A stretch of 64,000 nt of DNA from Euglena gracilis (lineage: Eukaryota; Euglenida; Euglenophyceae; Euglenales). Every line of letters starts with the position of its first letter. Position 1 is the first letter of the stretch. The notes beneath the pieces were generated by a model. The model ran no database searches and was not told the DNA's origin. It saw nothing but the letters and a program-made list of their open reading frames with translations. The translations under genes and the position numbers were made by a program. Below are positions 1-10,307 of this stretch, in pieces. Location of the stretch: positions 3,528,504 to 3,592,503 of the forward strand of contig CP154957.1 of the NCBI GenBank assembly GCA_039621445.1, in the 5' to 3' direction.

Positions 1-160
1 TATCGGCAGGAACAGGTTAACATCAGGGAAATAAGTGAGTCCTGGCATCCTTAGACCATCGCCCATCCACCCAAATCATCCAAAAATGCATTTTCTCGGT
101 TTTTTTAATTCTTGACTCCATCAGAGTCCCAGTCCGGCGCTTGGCCGGCCCTTTGGCCGA

Positions 161-552
161 AAGGGTTTGATATAAGGAGGGCGTACATGGTTTAGGTGGG
201 GGGGGGTCCCCCCCCACCCCCCAACCTCCTGGCCCGCAGGGGGGGGTCCGGACCCCCCCCACCTGCCAGGGGGGTCCGGACCGACCCTCGGGGGGGTTCC
301 CGGAACCCCCCCCCAAAAGGGTCAATTTTTTCCTCCGGCGCTTCGCGCCGAATTTTTTTTGCATTTTTGGCACATTTTTGCCCAAAAAGTGCCCAAAATG
401 GCACTTTTGGTCGTTTTGGGGGGTCAAAAACTTTCGGTAACCCAGACCGCGCAACTGTTTAGGTGGGGGGGTGTCCCCCCCCACCCCCCCCTCCTGGCCC
501 GCAGGGGGGGGGGGTCCGGACCACCCCCCCCCTGTCCTTATATCGAACCCTG
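161..552. mobile_element. MITE-like element with terminal inverted repeats
   Basis: The ends are inverted copies of about 18 bp: AGGGTTTGATATAAGGA on the left and, read on the other strand, AGGGTTCGATATAAGGA on the right. Inside lie long C and G runs, subterminal GGTCCGGACC palindromes and a GC hairpin (positions 333-351) followed by a T run. A block of about 65 bp is directly repeated inside (191-258 and 460-525). It shares this architecture with the better-proven elements at 33949 and 43940, but I could not match an 8-bp target duplication, so the exact ends are uncertain. No coding capacity is visible. Confidence 0.45.
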
Positions 553-603
553 GGGTCGGTCCTTAAGAAAATAATAATAACAATAATTTTCCTGTCCCGC
601 GCA

Positions 604-753
604 CAGGGAATGGGGGTGCTTTTTTTGCAAGAACCGGAACAAGAACAATCACATCAGATGGCGGTACAGGACGTACAGGACCTGGTTGTACAGGTGCCAC
701 ACACCATAGAGCGGTGGCAGTTGCTGCAAGGCCTGGGATGTGTCCCCCGCTAG
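604..753 (+). pseudogene. Gene-family module A, copy 1 (fragment)
   Basis: A 49-codon open stretch ends at TAG. It contains VQDLVVQVPH and QLLQGLGCVP. The same words, with small changes, recur in the same frame at 7482-7658 (VQDLLVQVPH, QLLQGLGCVP). Preservation of this frame between two diverged DNA copies argues that it is or was coding. No known domain is recognised. It is followed within 170 bp by module B, the same order as at 7.5-8.5 kb. Start and splice sites are unresolved. Confidence 0.4.
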
Positions 754-916
754 CTAGCACTCTCGTCCGTGCATCACCTTCAATTGGGAGAACCAGAGGT
801 TGAACTCCACCAGCAGCGGCAGCATGACCAGCAACAGGCCGTTGTGCAGAGACCCTGAGATTTTAACACCCACAGCATGCCCATTTGGGATCATATTTTG
901 TCTTCGGTCAGATTGA

Positions 917-1156
917 ATGACCGCCACAGGTGATTTTCTCATCGCTCTTGCCCAGCATCTTCCCCATTTCGCATTCAAGACAGCGTCATTAAAGTACCCG
1001 TACGTACCCTGGTGGCGGGTCTGGCTCTTTTGTGAGGAAATCAGGACCGCGTTGGCAGAATGTGGACCAAATTCTCACACTGTGTATGTTGTCATAGGAA
1101 CGGTGAACAGGTCCATGACAAGGACACGTCCAGAAATCAAAACAAAAAAGGCGTGA
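917..1156 (+). CDS. Gene-family module B, copy 1 (79-aa frame)
   Basis: The open frame from ATG carries a hydrophobic, protein-like core: LIALAQHLPHF, then VPWWRVWLFCEEIRTAL and a C-terminal VVIGTVN. The copy at 8274-8477 keeps VPWGQVWLFCEDIRTEL and VVTGTVK in frame, with mostly conservative changes (E/D, A/S). Copy 2 needs one frameshift to keep the first half aligned; copy 1 does not. The family is unknown to me. It may be an exon rather than a whole gene, because a stretch preceding the ATG also resembles copy 2. Confidence 0.42.
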   Translation: MTATGDFLIALAQHLPHFAFKTASLKYPYVPWWRVWLFCEEIRTALAECGPNSHTVYVVIGTVNRSMTRTRPEIKTKKA

Positions 1157-1540
1157 GCATTTCTGCCAGAAGCTTTTCTTGCTTCAGTGAAAGAGAAATA
1201 GTCCACTTGCACAATGTGCTAATGGACACGAATTGATTTGAACAATAGGAATGAACCATTTGCCCAAATGTGAAAGTGCATGTGTGTTTTCTGCTTTTTT
1301 TTTGCAGCATCAAGCTGTTTCTGTGCCCCCCCCAACTCTGGCCTCGTTCCAGCCAGGACGGACCCCCAATCATATTTTTCAGCCTCTAATCTGGAATTCG
1401 CTGTCCAGCATTTTGATTACAGGAATTGTTCAAAAGAGGGCCAATTGTTTTTAGGTGTGGAAAAGAATTTGCAAATAATCCCCATCCTGAGGATCATTTG
1501 TTCATAGTTTGAAATGCAGCTTTGCACACATTTTCATTCT

Positions 1541-1901
1541 TCTAGGTGACCGAAACCTGGGAAGGGAACCAAAGTTCATTCAGCTTAATTAAAAGCACAA
1601 AATACCAAAGGTCAGTGAAAGATAAAAAGATTTTAAAGGTATTAAAGATATTAAAGATATTATTAAGTAAAATTTTGGGGATAAAAGTGAACCTAAAAAA
1701 TGATATAAATTCAAAAATAGAGAATAGAATAAATTGAAGGATCTAAGAATAAATCAAAATTAAATAAGAAAATAAAATTAAACAAAATGTGATCTCAGAA
1801 TAGAATAATTGAATAAAGTAGTGATAAATTAACTGCTCAGACAGAATTTAATTAACAAGAAAGATATCATAATTTATTTCCAGAATATCAAAAAGGAAAA
1901 G
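1541..1901. other. AT-rich spacer, no convincing gene
   Basis: The base composition drops sharply to A/T. A 63-codon Lys/Ile-rich frame (1546-1737) is present, but its composition follows directly from the A/T bias and repeated TTAAAGATA words, so I do not call it a gene. Confidence 0.6.
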
Positions 1902-2327
1902 ATGGGGAAATTAGCAAAATATAATTATGTGGACGTTTCCGTCAGGAAAATGGTAAGAAAACACTCAGAGCATCTTGCAACAAAAGATTTCAATAACGCT
2001 GCAGCAGTGACGCACGCTTTCTGGCATGATGGTCTCACACTCAAGGAACAAAACGTAGTGCAGAACATGGAACTGCAGAGTTTTCTGCTGGAGAATGACC
2101 ATGAAACCTTGAGGATGAATAGGTTCTCAATGGGTAATGGGGGACCATCACAATTATCCGCAAAGGCACACCCGGAGAAATTGCCCGTTGGAGGCGGAAG
2201 GATAGGTCTTGTCAGATTACCCCCCTCTCTTCACATCCCCAACCCCTCCCAAGGGAAATGTCCCAAGGCAAAGTGGTTCCAGTCAGGGGCACAAAAGTTC
2301 TTTTCAACAAGGCTATGGCAGCCATAA
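1902..2327 (+). CDS. Hypothetical protein or exon, 141 codons
   Basis: The frame starts at an ATG just after an A-rich leader. Its first 85 residues have balanced, protein-like composition (for example VRKMVRKHSEHLATKDF and LKEQNVVQNMELQSFLL), probably helical. After about residue 85 the frame looks less convincing. An overlapping frame (2209-2454) then carries two QGYGS words about 17 residues apart in a Gln/Gly/Ser-rich context, so a splice or frame change near 2200 is possible. No family is recognised. Confidence 0.3.
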   Translation: MGKLAKYNYVDVSVRKMVRKHSEHLATKDFNNAAAVTHAFWHDGLTLKEQNVVQNMELQSFLLENDHETLRMNRFSMGNGGPSQLSAKAHPEKLPVGGGRIGLVRLPPSLHIPNPSQGKCPKAKWFQSGAQKFFSTRLWQP

Positions 2328-2454
2328 TTCAACCGGGCATGGGGCCCACCTTCAAGGCTATGGAAGCCAGAATCCCAGGCTGGGAAAACAAACCTTTAGC
2401 ATCAACTGCTTCATATGCACCTCGTGGTTGTGGTCCTTGGGCACCTTAATATGA

Positions 2455-3960
2455 TCTTTCACTGACTGGGTTTCTGCCTGCCTCATGGATGTTTCGACTG
2501 GAATAGCGTCGATTTCCACTGCCCAATGGGATTTTTCACTGGCCCAATGGGATTTTTCCCCCTCAACCGGCTGAATGGTTTCAATGGCCTAATGAATTTA
2601 TCACCTGAAAAATGTCAATTGGCGGAACCTTTTAAACGTGGGTTAGCACCATTGATGTCTCGCAGGATATCTGTAAGACACAAGAAAGAGAAAATTAATG
2701 TTCATCTACAGGGATACATTTGTGTTGATTTACCTTCAGAATATCGGAGACATTTAATTCATTTATTTTTAAAATGAGCGATGAATGGCATGAGTGCAGA
2801 CTGCGTTCAATTACATAAAGCGGACATACTTCGGGAAAGATGTCTCCAACTTTCCCCGACCTCCCTCAAAAAAAACCCCTCAGGGACTACAAATCAATGC
2901 CAGGACAGCTGGCAGCAATTCCCTCAGGTAAACTGTGCCAAAGAGGCTGTTCCAGGAAGTCAACGGGGCCAGAGAGGACAAAGGATAAATCACTGGGAGA
3001 CATGCCCACAAGTCTAGTTTGACGAGCAAACCCCCTCCCCGGGCCGGTTTGGTGCGTTGGATCGTTCTGGCGCCTTGAGCCAACTTTTGTCGGAAGTGTT
3101 TCCCCGATCTGGCCCCCCCTGTGGCCCAACCTGGGGCATTATTTCTAAGGATGTACCTCCAGTGAACCCTCCCCAATTCCTAAGGGGGGTTTCACTGGGA
3201 TCTCCAAGGGGGATGCTTTTGGGGTTTCAACCTCTCCCTGCTCAGCTGAACCAGTGAGAGCCAACACCCCCCCTGGGTGTCATCTCTCATAGTTGACCAA
3301 AAAGGGGGGGTTTTAGGTAAAATATCCCTTGTGGTTGCCTGAGTTGAGAAGCCACACCCCCCTGCCTTTTTCCACAGATGGAGGGGGATTTGGAAGGAAA
3401 ACCTCTCCCTGTTCTTCAATTGTTGCCATTGTTGCAAATTGTTGAATTCAATCCACAATCCCGTTGTGCATTACAGCCCCAATTGGCATGCACAATCACA
3501 CTGAACATCGGGTCCTATGCAGGGGAGGATTTGGTCTCGTCTTCTTCTTCGTCACACACCTCAATCCTCCCACAGTTTGTGGAGGACCTCACGAGTGTCC
3601 TCTGCCATCACCAGTTCTTTCACATGGATAACAACACCGCCATGCAAAAGCCAACACGCCCGTTTTGTGCCCGCGGATCATTGAGAGCTCTTTCACACAT
3701 CCTGGCGAGGTGAACCGCTCAATCGATCGGCCCCTGGTGCGATGCACAATTTGTTCCACTGCAGTGCTGTCGGCGTCATGAGACACACAGTTATGACCAC
3801 CGTGCAATGGGCAACCTCTCGCTGGAGAACAGGAGCACTGCTGAGGAACATTCAGCCCAGAGAGAGGTCGAAGGATGGGATTTTTAATTTTCTTCAATTT
3901 TTATTCAGTTCATTCATTTAGTTCATTTAGTTCATATTCATTTAGTTCATTTAATTTAAT
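2455..3960. other. Intergenic/intronic, conflicting short frames
   Basis: Frames of about 100 codons exist on both strands (3378-3713 top, 3589-3897 bottom) and overlap one another; neither has clear splice signals or a recognisable domain. The end (3895-3962) is an imperfect TTCATTTAG tandem. No supported gene. Confidence 0.5.
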
Positions 3961-4031
3961 TTATAGATTTGAAAAAAATTTGCATTGTGAATAAACAACG
4001 GTTAAGAAATCGAGCAAACGGTACCCGCCCC

Positions 4032-4215
4032 TCGTACGACCACCCCTCATTTACGACCACCCCCCCCCCCGGTCGCAGGTTGCAGGTTGCGAAAAGTTTT
4101 TCACCTCTTTGCCTACGACCGCCCCCTCATTTACGACCACCCCCCCCCCCGGTCGCAGGTTGCAGGTTTTGGGGGTGTTACGACCCCCCCCCCCCCCCGG
4201 TCGCAGGTTGCAGGA
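4032..4215. repeat. Short tandem repeat with CGACCACC / GGTCGCAGGTTGCAGG units
   Basis: Three units, each running from TACGACC through a C run into GGTCGCAGGTTGCAGG. Units are about 105 and 65 bp, so the array is irregular. A GGTCGGGTGCTC doublet follows. Confidence 0.7.
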
Positions 4216-4254
4216 ACCCGGTCGTACTCGGTCGGGTGCTCAGGTCGGGTGCTC

Positions 4255-4485
4255 AAGGATCTCAGGGACCACAAAGGTCTGATGGTGCCACAGGTTCTAT
4301 TGCGTTTGATGGCGCCACAAGTTCAACTGGACCTGTTGGTGCAACAGTGTCACTGGGCTGATCGTAATTATTGGAGCCACAGGAATTGCAAGTTGTATGG
4401 GACCCATTTGTGATACAGGTATTACAGGTGTCATAGGAACAGCAGGATTTACAAGTTCTATTGGATTTGCCGGTGCTGTTCGAAG
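4255..4485 (+). pseudogene. Decayed collagen-like (Gly-X-Y) coding remnant
   Basis: One frame reads as Gly-X-Y triplets (DGATGS, DGATSSTGPVGAT) until a TGA. After it another frame continues the pattern (GATGIA, GPICDTGITGVIGTAGF). Gly at every third residue over about 65 codons, broken by a frame change and a stop, suggests a former collagen-like protein. A second AT-rich piece with the same pattern lies at about 5610. Such proteins occur in bacteria, large DNA viruses and eukaryotes; the source cannot be decided here. Confidence 0.45.
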
Positions 4486-4677
4486 CACTAATTTGTTGGT
4501 TTTGTCCCAAAAATCACACAAAAGATTCATAATTAAAAGGATTTGATAGCCTCCGTCTCATTGTCACTCGAAACACCCACGTCATTTGGCAACTGCTTTT
4601 CAAGGACCAGTAACCTTGGAGTGAGAAAGGTTTGCTGGATGAAATTGAATTTGGGGTTTTGGAACGTAAAATGCTTC

Positions 4678-4715
4678 ACACACACACACACATACACACA
4701 CACACACACATACAC
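4678..4715. repeat. (CA)n microsatellite
   Basis: Interrupted CA dinucleotides with two CATA interruptions. Confidence 0.9.
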
Positions 4716-5607
4716 ACCCTGCAGGGCCATGAGTCCCTTGCCCAACCCCAAACCATCCTCACTGCTGCTGCCCAACTTTTCCCAAAAAAATCAAAACGAG
4801 CTTTTGGTCGTCTTCATTTTAGATAAAGCCAAAGGGGCCACGGGTGATGCCCAAGGGGCAATTATAAGCTGTGGGTGGGAAAGGTTTTTTGAAAGAACCC
4901 GCTTTAGAAGAGGGTGTATGATGGAAGTATTGGTAATACCACCCATCATTACAAACAACTCCACCTTTTGAGTTCAACATTGGTGGATGATTAAAAAAAA
5001 AATATGTTCAATGACGCTGTGCAGCTTTTTGAAGGGAAAAAAAACAGAAATATCATCATATCCATGTATATATCAGTCTGTCTCAGATACAATAGATATA
5101 TAAAACAGTGTTTATTCATAAAATGTATTCATTTTTACCTATTTCAATAAGTTTAATCAAAGAAAATCATATTTATACGGCGGTTTTGTGTTTATTGCAT
5201 ATAACATCAGATTTATATATTTCACAATCTAAATGATCTTTATTCTCTTTTGATTCTATTGTGCAAAACATCCATTTATTATTTATATCTGGTGCATTCA
5301 TTATTTGTATTTATATATATTAAATAACTCAATTATTATGTAATATACATGTATGTTTTTCTGGAAACCCATTTTCTTTTTATATGTTTCTAATTAATCT
5401 AAATATAGGTGGTATTAACGATTAAAGATGATGTTTTGAATTATTTATTGTTGTTGCTTTTTTATGTTAAACCATTTTGTTGCATTTATTTCAGCATTAT
5501 GCATATTTAAATATGAAAGAACCATAACAATTTACAGCTCGATTAACTATGGCATCATAATGAGTACAAATGTATCTCATACCCAAATTGACATAATTGA
5601 ATCAGGG

Positions 5608-6047
5608 TGATAGAGGTTATGATGGATTTATAGGCCTTATTGGACCTACTGGACCAATGGGTATTACTACATATGGTGAATCTGGAGATTTAGGTATTAG
5701 AGATTTAGATCCACAGGGGACTGCAAGGAAGTGCAATTAGGCCTATTTTTCTTCTTGGTCTTTCTGATGTTGTTTTAATGTATGCTAATTCAGATAAATT
5801 TAACGTTTACAAAGGAAATTTTGGAAATATTTTAACGTCATTTGATTTCACAGCGGGAGGAAATGATTTTTTTTTAAATAATTGTACCAGCAAGGTATCA
5901 ACAATTGCTTCATCAGGAACATTATGTCATACAGCAATGAAACAAGTATCAATTCGAAAGGGAAGGCAATTGTTACACAATATTTCAAGAATAATGATAA
6001 ATACCATTTGCACATTGTTATATTTGTACATTGAAATTATTCTTTAA
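5608..6047 (+). pseudogene. AT-rich collagen-like protein remnant with C-terminal region
   Basis: A frame starting near 5608 gives GFIGLIGPTGPMGITTYG and GESGDLG, that is, Gly-X-Y repeats, then hits a stop near 5738. One base out of frame the sequence continues as LQGSAIRPIFLLGLSDVV and, from 5778, an 89-codon open stretch (NVYKGNFGNILTSFDFTAGG). The layout of a Gly-X-Y stretch followed by a compact C-terminal part is typical of collagen-like surface proteins. Codons end mostly in A or T, unlike all other coding blocks here. Broken by at least one frameshift. Confidence 0.45.
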
Positions 6048-6167
6048 TTAGATATGATCGTACAAACATATTGATTTGTATCGTGTTTTATTATGCCAAT
6101 TGATGTGAGTAAGAAAGCAAAATATAGTTGAATCAGAAATCAATGAATCAAAGGATGAAGAATTAAA

Positions 6168-6293
6168 ATGGAATCGATTTCTAAATATAATGAGTTTATG
6201 GAAAATGGTATTATTCGTCGATTTACAAGAGATATTTATCTTAGATTCAATAATATGGGTAATTCAATTCAAGTTAATGGTATTAATCTTTAG
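6168..6293 (+). pseudogene. Short AT-rich frame, end of a broken gene
   Basis: A 41-codon frame from ATG to TAG reads as natural protein (YNEFMENGIIRRFTRDIY, then NNMGNSIQVNGINL). Just upstream, in another frame, VESEINESKDEELK runs towards it, so a longer gene with a frameshift near 6165 is likely. Same AT-rich codon use as the preceding entry. No family recognised. Confidence 0.35.
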
Positions 6294-6545
6294 GTCAAAA
6301 AAAAGTGAGACCAGAATCATTCAGAGAATTTTGTAGGGCATTGGTTGATATGTCGTTGGGGCTTTGAGCATCGTAGCCAACTTTAGCCTTGGCAACGATG
6401 ATGTCTCTTCGAGAGATACGTTCTTCATGGCCCTGACAAGGAATGCCTCGCAATGTGCTCCCCACCCATCGCAGGACAGACCACATGACCTTAGCACAGA
6501 CCAACTCGGCATGATGATTCCTGATTGAGATTACGATGCCCTTCT

Positions 6546-7000
6546 CCAGACAGCAACGCCGGACCGCTCCAACCTTCTGGCCACTCCAGCACCACAGAAT
6601 TCTCTTCAGGTTTAATAGAGGCATTGTGCCGTGATACCATTATGCCCACCCCAGGCGTCAGGTTCCATGAGGAGCAGTCTGCATGTTGCCCAAGAGGGAG
6701 TCTGGCTCTGCAGGCAGACAGTGAGCCACTGGCGTTCCACACCACCTGCTTCCAGCCAGCAGTTGCCACGCGGCGCCACCGCCAGGTAGGGCGCCTCCAT
6801 CACTTCATGGGCGGAAATTGCCTTTGGGGGTGCTGCAACATCGCGCTATCGACGTGACTCAGAGAATCCTTGTTGCGCTTCTCGGTGAAGCATCAGGCAA
6901 ACAGCAGATCTTGCCACGCGTCCCAGACAGCAGTGCACATCGTGTTCCAGCATAGTCAGAACGCCTGCGGGGCCGCTGTCCTGGTGCCTGGGGGCCTCCA
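6546..7000 (+). repeat. Duplicated block containing module C, copy 1
   Basis: This block is very similar to 9137-9565; most of the first 220 bp is identical base for base. Copy 1 carries an extra stretch of about 40 bp near 6768-6807 and small indels around 6825. Between the two copies lie modules D, A and B, so the whole looks like a tandem gene-family duplication rather than a dispersed transposon. Confidence 0.75.
6830..6955 (+). pseudogene. Gene-family module C, copy 1
   Basis: A 41-codon open stretch ending at TAG: VLQHRAIDVTQRILVALL, then GKQQILPRVPDSSAHR. The copy at 9359-9505 reads VLQYRAIEVTQRVFVALL and GKQQILHRVPDSSAHR. The differences are mostly conservative (D/E, I/V, L/F, S/A), which supports this frame and strand as coding. 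Relative to copy 2 an extra G at about 6825-6830 breaks the link to the upstream MGGNCL segment, hence the pseudogene label. Confidence 0.45.
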
Positions 7001-7006
7001 TAATTT

Positions 7007-7396
7007 GTGGTTGCAGGTGTTCCCAGTGACATTGCTGGAGACGCCAGCCGAGGTCGAAAGGCCTCCAGGACCTGCACCCTGCGGGCATATGTCCTCCAAG
7101 GATGCCAGGTCATTGCCAGGTTTTCTTGGCCGGGTGGATCGGCGCCATTCCGAGGACCAGACGGAGTGTGCCATCATTCGGTCAGAGTCCAGGATGGAGG
7201 TCCCCTGTCGCCGTGGTCTTTGTGGAGTTCCCACGTCGCCTTGGATTCTGCTGGTCCGCTGAGTCAGCTTCCAACACCATCTGTTGTCGTCCCAACCGCT
7301 GACGGAGGCACAGCCAGGGGAAGAAGGGATGCCTCCAAGTACTGGTGCGGGGCCGGGAGCTGGGGCCAGGGGGAGGAGGGGGGTGCCTCCAAATAG
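7007..7396 (+). pseudogene. Gene-family module D, copy 1 (frame-disrupted)
   Basis: The 129-codon frame shares GRKASRTCTLRAYVLQG with GRKASGTCTLGVHVLQG of the copy at 9550-9870. Downstream, homology shifts to another frame (GWIGAIPRTRRSVPSFGQSP against GRIGAIPRAGCSVPSGGQSP), so this copy carries an indel near 7115. The tail runs into G-rich low complexity. Confidence 0.4.
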
Positions 7397-7481
7397 TGGC
7401 AGGTGACCTCTGCTCACAGAGAATGGGAGCTCTTCTGCAAAAACAGGAACAAGAACCGCCGCAGCAGCCGACGGTGAGCAC

Positions 7482-7658
7482 GTGCAGGACCTGCTTGTAC
7501 AGGTGCCACACGCCGTGGAGTGGCGGCAGTTGCTGCAAGGCCTGGGATGTGTCCCAAACCAGAAAAACCTGCATATCTTCCTCTTCAGCCAAGCGAGGGA
7601 AGTATGGATAGCTGCAATGCTCTTCGGCACCACTGCGCAGGAGGGTTGCGGCCCCTGA
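7482..7658 (+). CDS. Gene-family module A, copy 2
   Basis: A 58-codon stretch ending at TGA: VQDLLVQVPHAVEWRQLL, GLGCVPNQKNLHIFLF and REVWIAAMLFGTTAQ. It is longer than copy 1 at 604 and matches it in frame through GLGCVP. An AG just inside the start (at 7486-7487) could be a 3' splice site. It lies between module D and module B, so one spliced gene using D, A and B is possible. Function unknown. Confidence 0.42.
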   Translation: MQDLLVQVPHAVEWRQLLQGLGCVPNQKNLHIFLFSQAREVWIAAMLFGTTAQEGCGP

Positions 7659-8273
7659 CCGTAGCTCCCTCGATCACAACCAAACTAGGCGCCGGACTGG
7701 TCCACCAGCCGTTGAATTCGCTGTGCCATGTCGGCAAGCCCCTCGTTCCTTCCTCGGAGGAGGGGCTTGCCGTGGTGCATCTCGGCCATTGTGAGGCCGA
7801 ACGCCCAGAGTTTTTGTTTATCACGCCCGGCGGCCGTGATAAACAAAATATTTCAGCAATTTCAATTGCAGCTTCAACTTGTGATTTCAGCAATTTAACT
7901 CGTACCCCACCAGGGGAATTTAAGCACATATCGGAAGCTGGTGCGAGGAGCTGAGCAATGGCAGTTGCCCATGCTCTGACAGACTGGCAAGCAGGTTACT
8001 CTGCAGCTGCAAGGAAGGAGCAGCACTGAATTAGCTCCACAGATTGGCAAACCAAAAAGATGCTGACCAATAAGCAAATAATTCACTCATTAAATGATCT
8101 TCCACAAAGCGCGCAACGCCAATAAATGGAAACAGAGGCAAACTTTTCGCTGCGGGACAAGCAGAAAGAGCGCAACGTCGTCGTCCACGATGCGGGCAAT
8201 CATGAAACGAATGTCCCAAGGAACACCCACGTCATGCCCATTCGGGATCATATTTTGTCTTCGGTCAGATTGA

Positions 8274-8477
8274 ATGGCCGCCACAGGTGATTTACCTCAT
8301 CGCTCTTGCCCAGGATCTTCCCCATTTCGGCACACAGGGCAGCATCATCAAAAGTACCTGTGCGTACCCTGGGGGCAGGTCTGGCTCTTTTGTGAGGACA
8401 TCAGGACCGAGTTGTCAGAATCTGGACCAAATTATCATGCCATTGTGTGTGTTGTCACAGGAACGGTGAAAAGGTGA
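8274..8477 (+). pseudogene. Gene-family module B, copy 2
   Basis: This matches the frame at 917-1156 from VPWGQVWLFCEDIRTEL to the end. The preceding part (YLIALAQDLPHF) is homologous but lies in another frame, so a frameshift near 8355 separates the halves. DNA similarity to 865-1130 extends upstream into a shared GGGATCATATTTTGTCTTCG. Confidence 0.42.
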
Positions 8478-8579
8478 TCTCAAAAAAAAGAAAGGGCGGT
8501 TGTATAATTATGGGAGTGGTTTGTTTCTGAAATTGCACAAGCAAAGATTTTTTTAACTTATTAATTTTTTTTAAGTTTC

Positions 8580-8765
8580 GTGACCCGGGGGGTGGGTCCC
8601 GGCCGCCCACCCCGCTGGAGGCTTGGACGTTTGTTCTATTTTCTTCGGGAAGGGCCAAAAAATTTGGACCCCGAAATTGACCTCCCAAAAGTGGGTCCCC
8701 CGAGCCCCCCCCCCCCAATGGTGGGTGGGTCCGCACCCCCTCCCCCCGAGTCCCCTTAAAAAAAA
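8580..8765. repeat. G/C-run dispersed repeat
   Basis: Contains a GGGTGGGTCCC palindrome, AATTTGGACCCCGAAATTGAC and long C runs. The same succession (AAGTTTGGACCCGAAAATTGAC, then a CCCCTGAAGTGGGT-like word) occurs at 26180-26300, so this is a dispersed family. Confidence 0.5.
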
Positions 8766-9136
8766 AAACCCTCTGTTTGCAAGATGACCGGCAGTGCGCA
8801 TAGTTGCGAAACAGTTAAATATTGCCTTCAGAATATTGTTCAACGTTCAAGTATATCTCTTTCACCCCAAAATTGCAACAATAATGTTTGCATTCACCTT
8901 AACATCAACCCTGGTGTGTGTTCATCACACGATTTTCTGAAGATGTCTGTGAATGGGAATGTCATCAACTGGAAATTCTCTTCGGCATCCGGTGACCACA
9001 TCTATCTGCGATGGTCGGATTCAATGTCCGCATCTGATTTCCTCCGCATCTCTGGGTGGATGGCTGCTTTGCTTTCAGTCAGGATTTCAGGGTCGCTTGC
9101 AAGATCTCTTGGAGGCTTCTGTCTTGGGACCCGTGT

Positions 9137-9565
9137 CTCTGGACAGCAACGCCGGACCGATCCAACCTTCTGGCCACTCCAGCACCACAGAATTCTCTTC
9201 AGGTTTAATAGAGGCATTGTGCCGTGATACCATTATGCCCACCCCAGGCGTCAGATTCCATGAGGAGCAGTCTGCATGTTGCCCAAGAGGGAGTCTGGCT
9301 CTGCAGGCAGACAGTGAGCCACTGGCGTTCCACACCACCTGCTTCCAGCCAGCAGTTCATGGGCGGAAATTGCCTTGGGGTGCTGCAATATCGTGCCATT
9401 GAGGTAACTCAGAGAGTCTTTGTTGCGCTTCTCGGAGAGGCAGCAGGCAAACAGCAGATCTTGCATCGCGTCCCAGACAGCAGCGCACACCGTGTTCCAG
9501 CATAGTCAGAACACCTGCGGGGCCGCTGTCCTGGTGCCTGGGGGCCTCCATGTGCAGCATCATCA
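9137..9565 (+). repeat. Duplicated block containing module C, copy 2
   Basis: Second copy of the block at 6546-7000, lacking its extra segment of about 40 bp. Confidence 0.75.
9359..9505 (+). CDS. Gene-family module C, copy 2
   Basis: Starts at MGGNCLGVLQYRAIEV and runs open to TAG, with VALLGEAAGKQQILHR in the middle. The frame is intact where copy 1 has a one-base insertion. No family recognised. The frame is also open upstream of the ATG (from 9224), so this may be the end of a longer exon. Confidence 0.45.
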   Translation: MGGNCLGVLQYRAIEVTQRVFVALLGEAAGKQQILHRVPDSSAHRVPA

Positions 9566-9870
9566 AGAGGACCTTAGCTGCCACTTCGCGGTTGCGGGTG
9601 TTAGTGACATTTGTGGAGACGCCAGCCTCAGGGCGAAAGGCCTCCGGAACCTGCACCCTGGGGGTGCATGTCCTCCAAGGTCCGCCATTGCCAGCCGGGC
9701 GGATCGGTGCCATTCCGAGGGCCGGATGTAGTGTGCCGTCAGGTGGCCAGAGTCCAGGACGGAGGTCCCCTGTCGCCGTGAGCTTTGAGGAGTTGTCTGC
9801 GCCGCCTAAGCCATATGTGAATATTGGTGGATATCCAGCTTTGGATGAAGCTGGTTGGGACCACAAATGA
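9550..9870 (+). CDS. Gene-family module D, copy 2 (106 codons)
   Basis: A continuous frame from MCSIIKRTLAATSRLRVL through GTCTLGVHVLQG and GRIGAIPRAG to NIGGYPALDEAGWDHK and TGA. It keeps in one frame what copy 1 has in two, so this is probably the less damaged copy. Function unknown. Confidence 0.4.
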   Translation: MCSIIKRTLAATSRLRVLVTFVETPASGRKASGTCTLGVHVLQGPPLPAGRIGAIPRAGCSVPSGGQSPGRRSPVAVSFEELSAPPKPYVNIGGYPALDEAGWDHK

Positions 9871-10307
9871 AGCTGGTTGGGAGATGCCGTTTTTGATCAG
9901 GCCACGCCAAATCCTGAAGGTCAAATCTTTCATAACCACAATCTACTTGCAATTGCATCCGTTTTTCCAGCACCTCAGGGTGCTCTGCATCATGTGTGCC
10001 TTCTGACAGGAGCGTCTTCACTCTCCTTTGTGTTCCCTTGTCAAGTTCTGTGGTGCCTCTGTCCTCTGTCGCTTGCTTCTTCTTCTTCCGTACTTCTTGG
10101 GGAGTCGGGTTTTGATCAAGGTGTTTTCAAATGTCCGACAAAAGTGAAACATAATATCCTTGTTGGAAACGATTCATTCTGGCAAGAATGATGGAGTTCA
10201 GGTCAGCTTATGCTTGTGGGCTTTTGAGGGAGGGACGGAAGAGAACCAGCTTTGGCATGGCGAGGGCTGCAAAGAGAGTGTCAGGTGTCGGGTTTAAGAC
10301 ATCGGCA

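Larger units (their letters stand above)
4985..6295. other. AT-rich inserted block
   Basis: About 1.3 kb of strongly A/T-rich DNA sits between G/C-balanced flanks. The first 550 bp shows no usable frame. The rest carries AT-rich coding-like pieces (next entries). The compositional edge at 6295 is abrupt, which fits an insertion of foreign DNA or a locally different mutational history. Confidence 0.55.

Noticed and set aside
1546-1737. 63-codon Lys/Ile-rich protein
   Set aside because: Follows from A/T-rich TTAAAGATA repetition.
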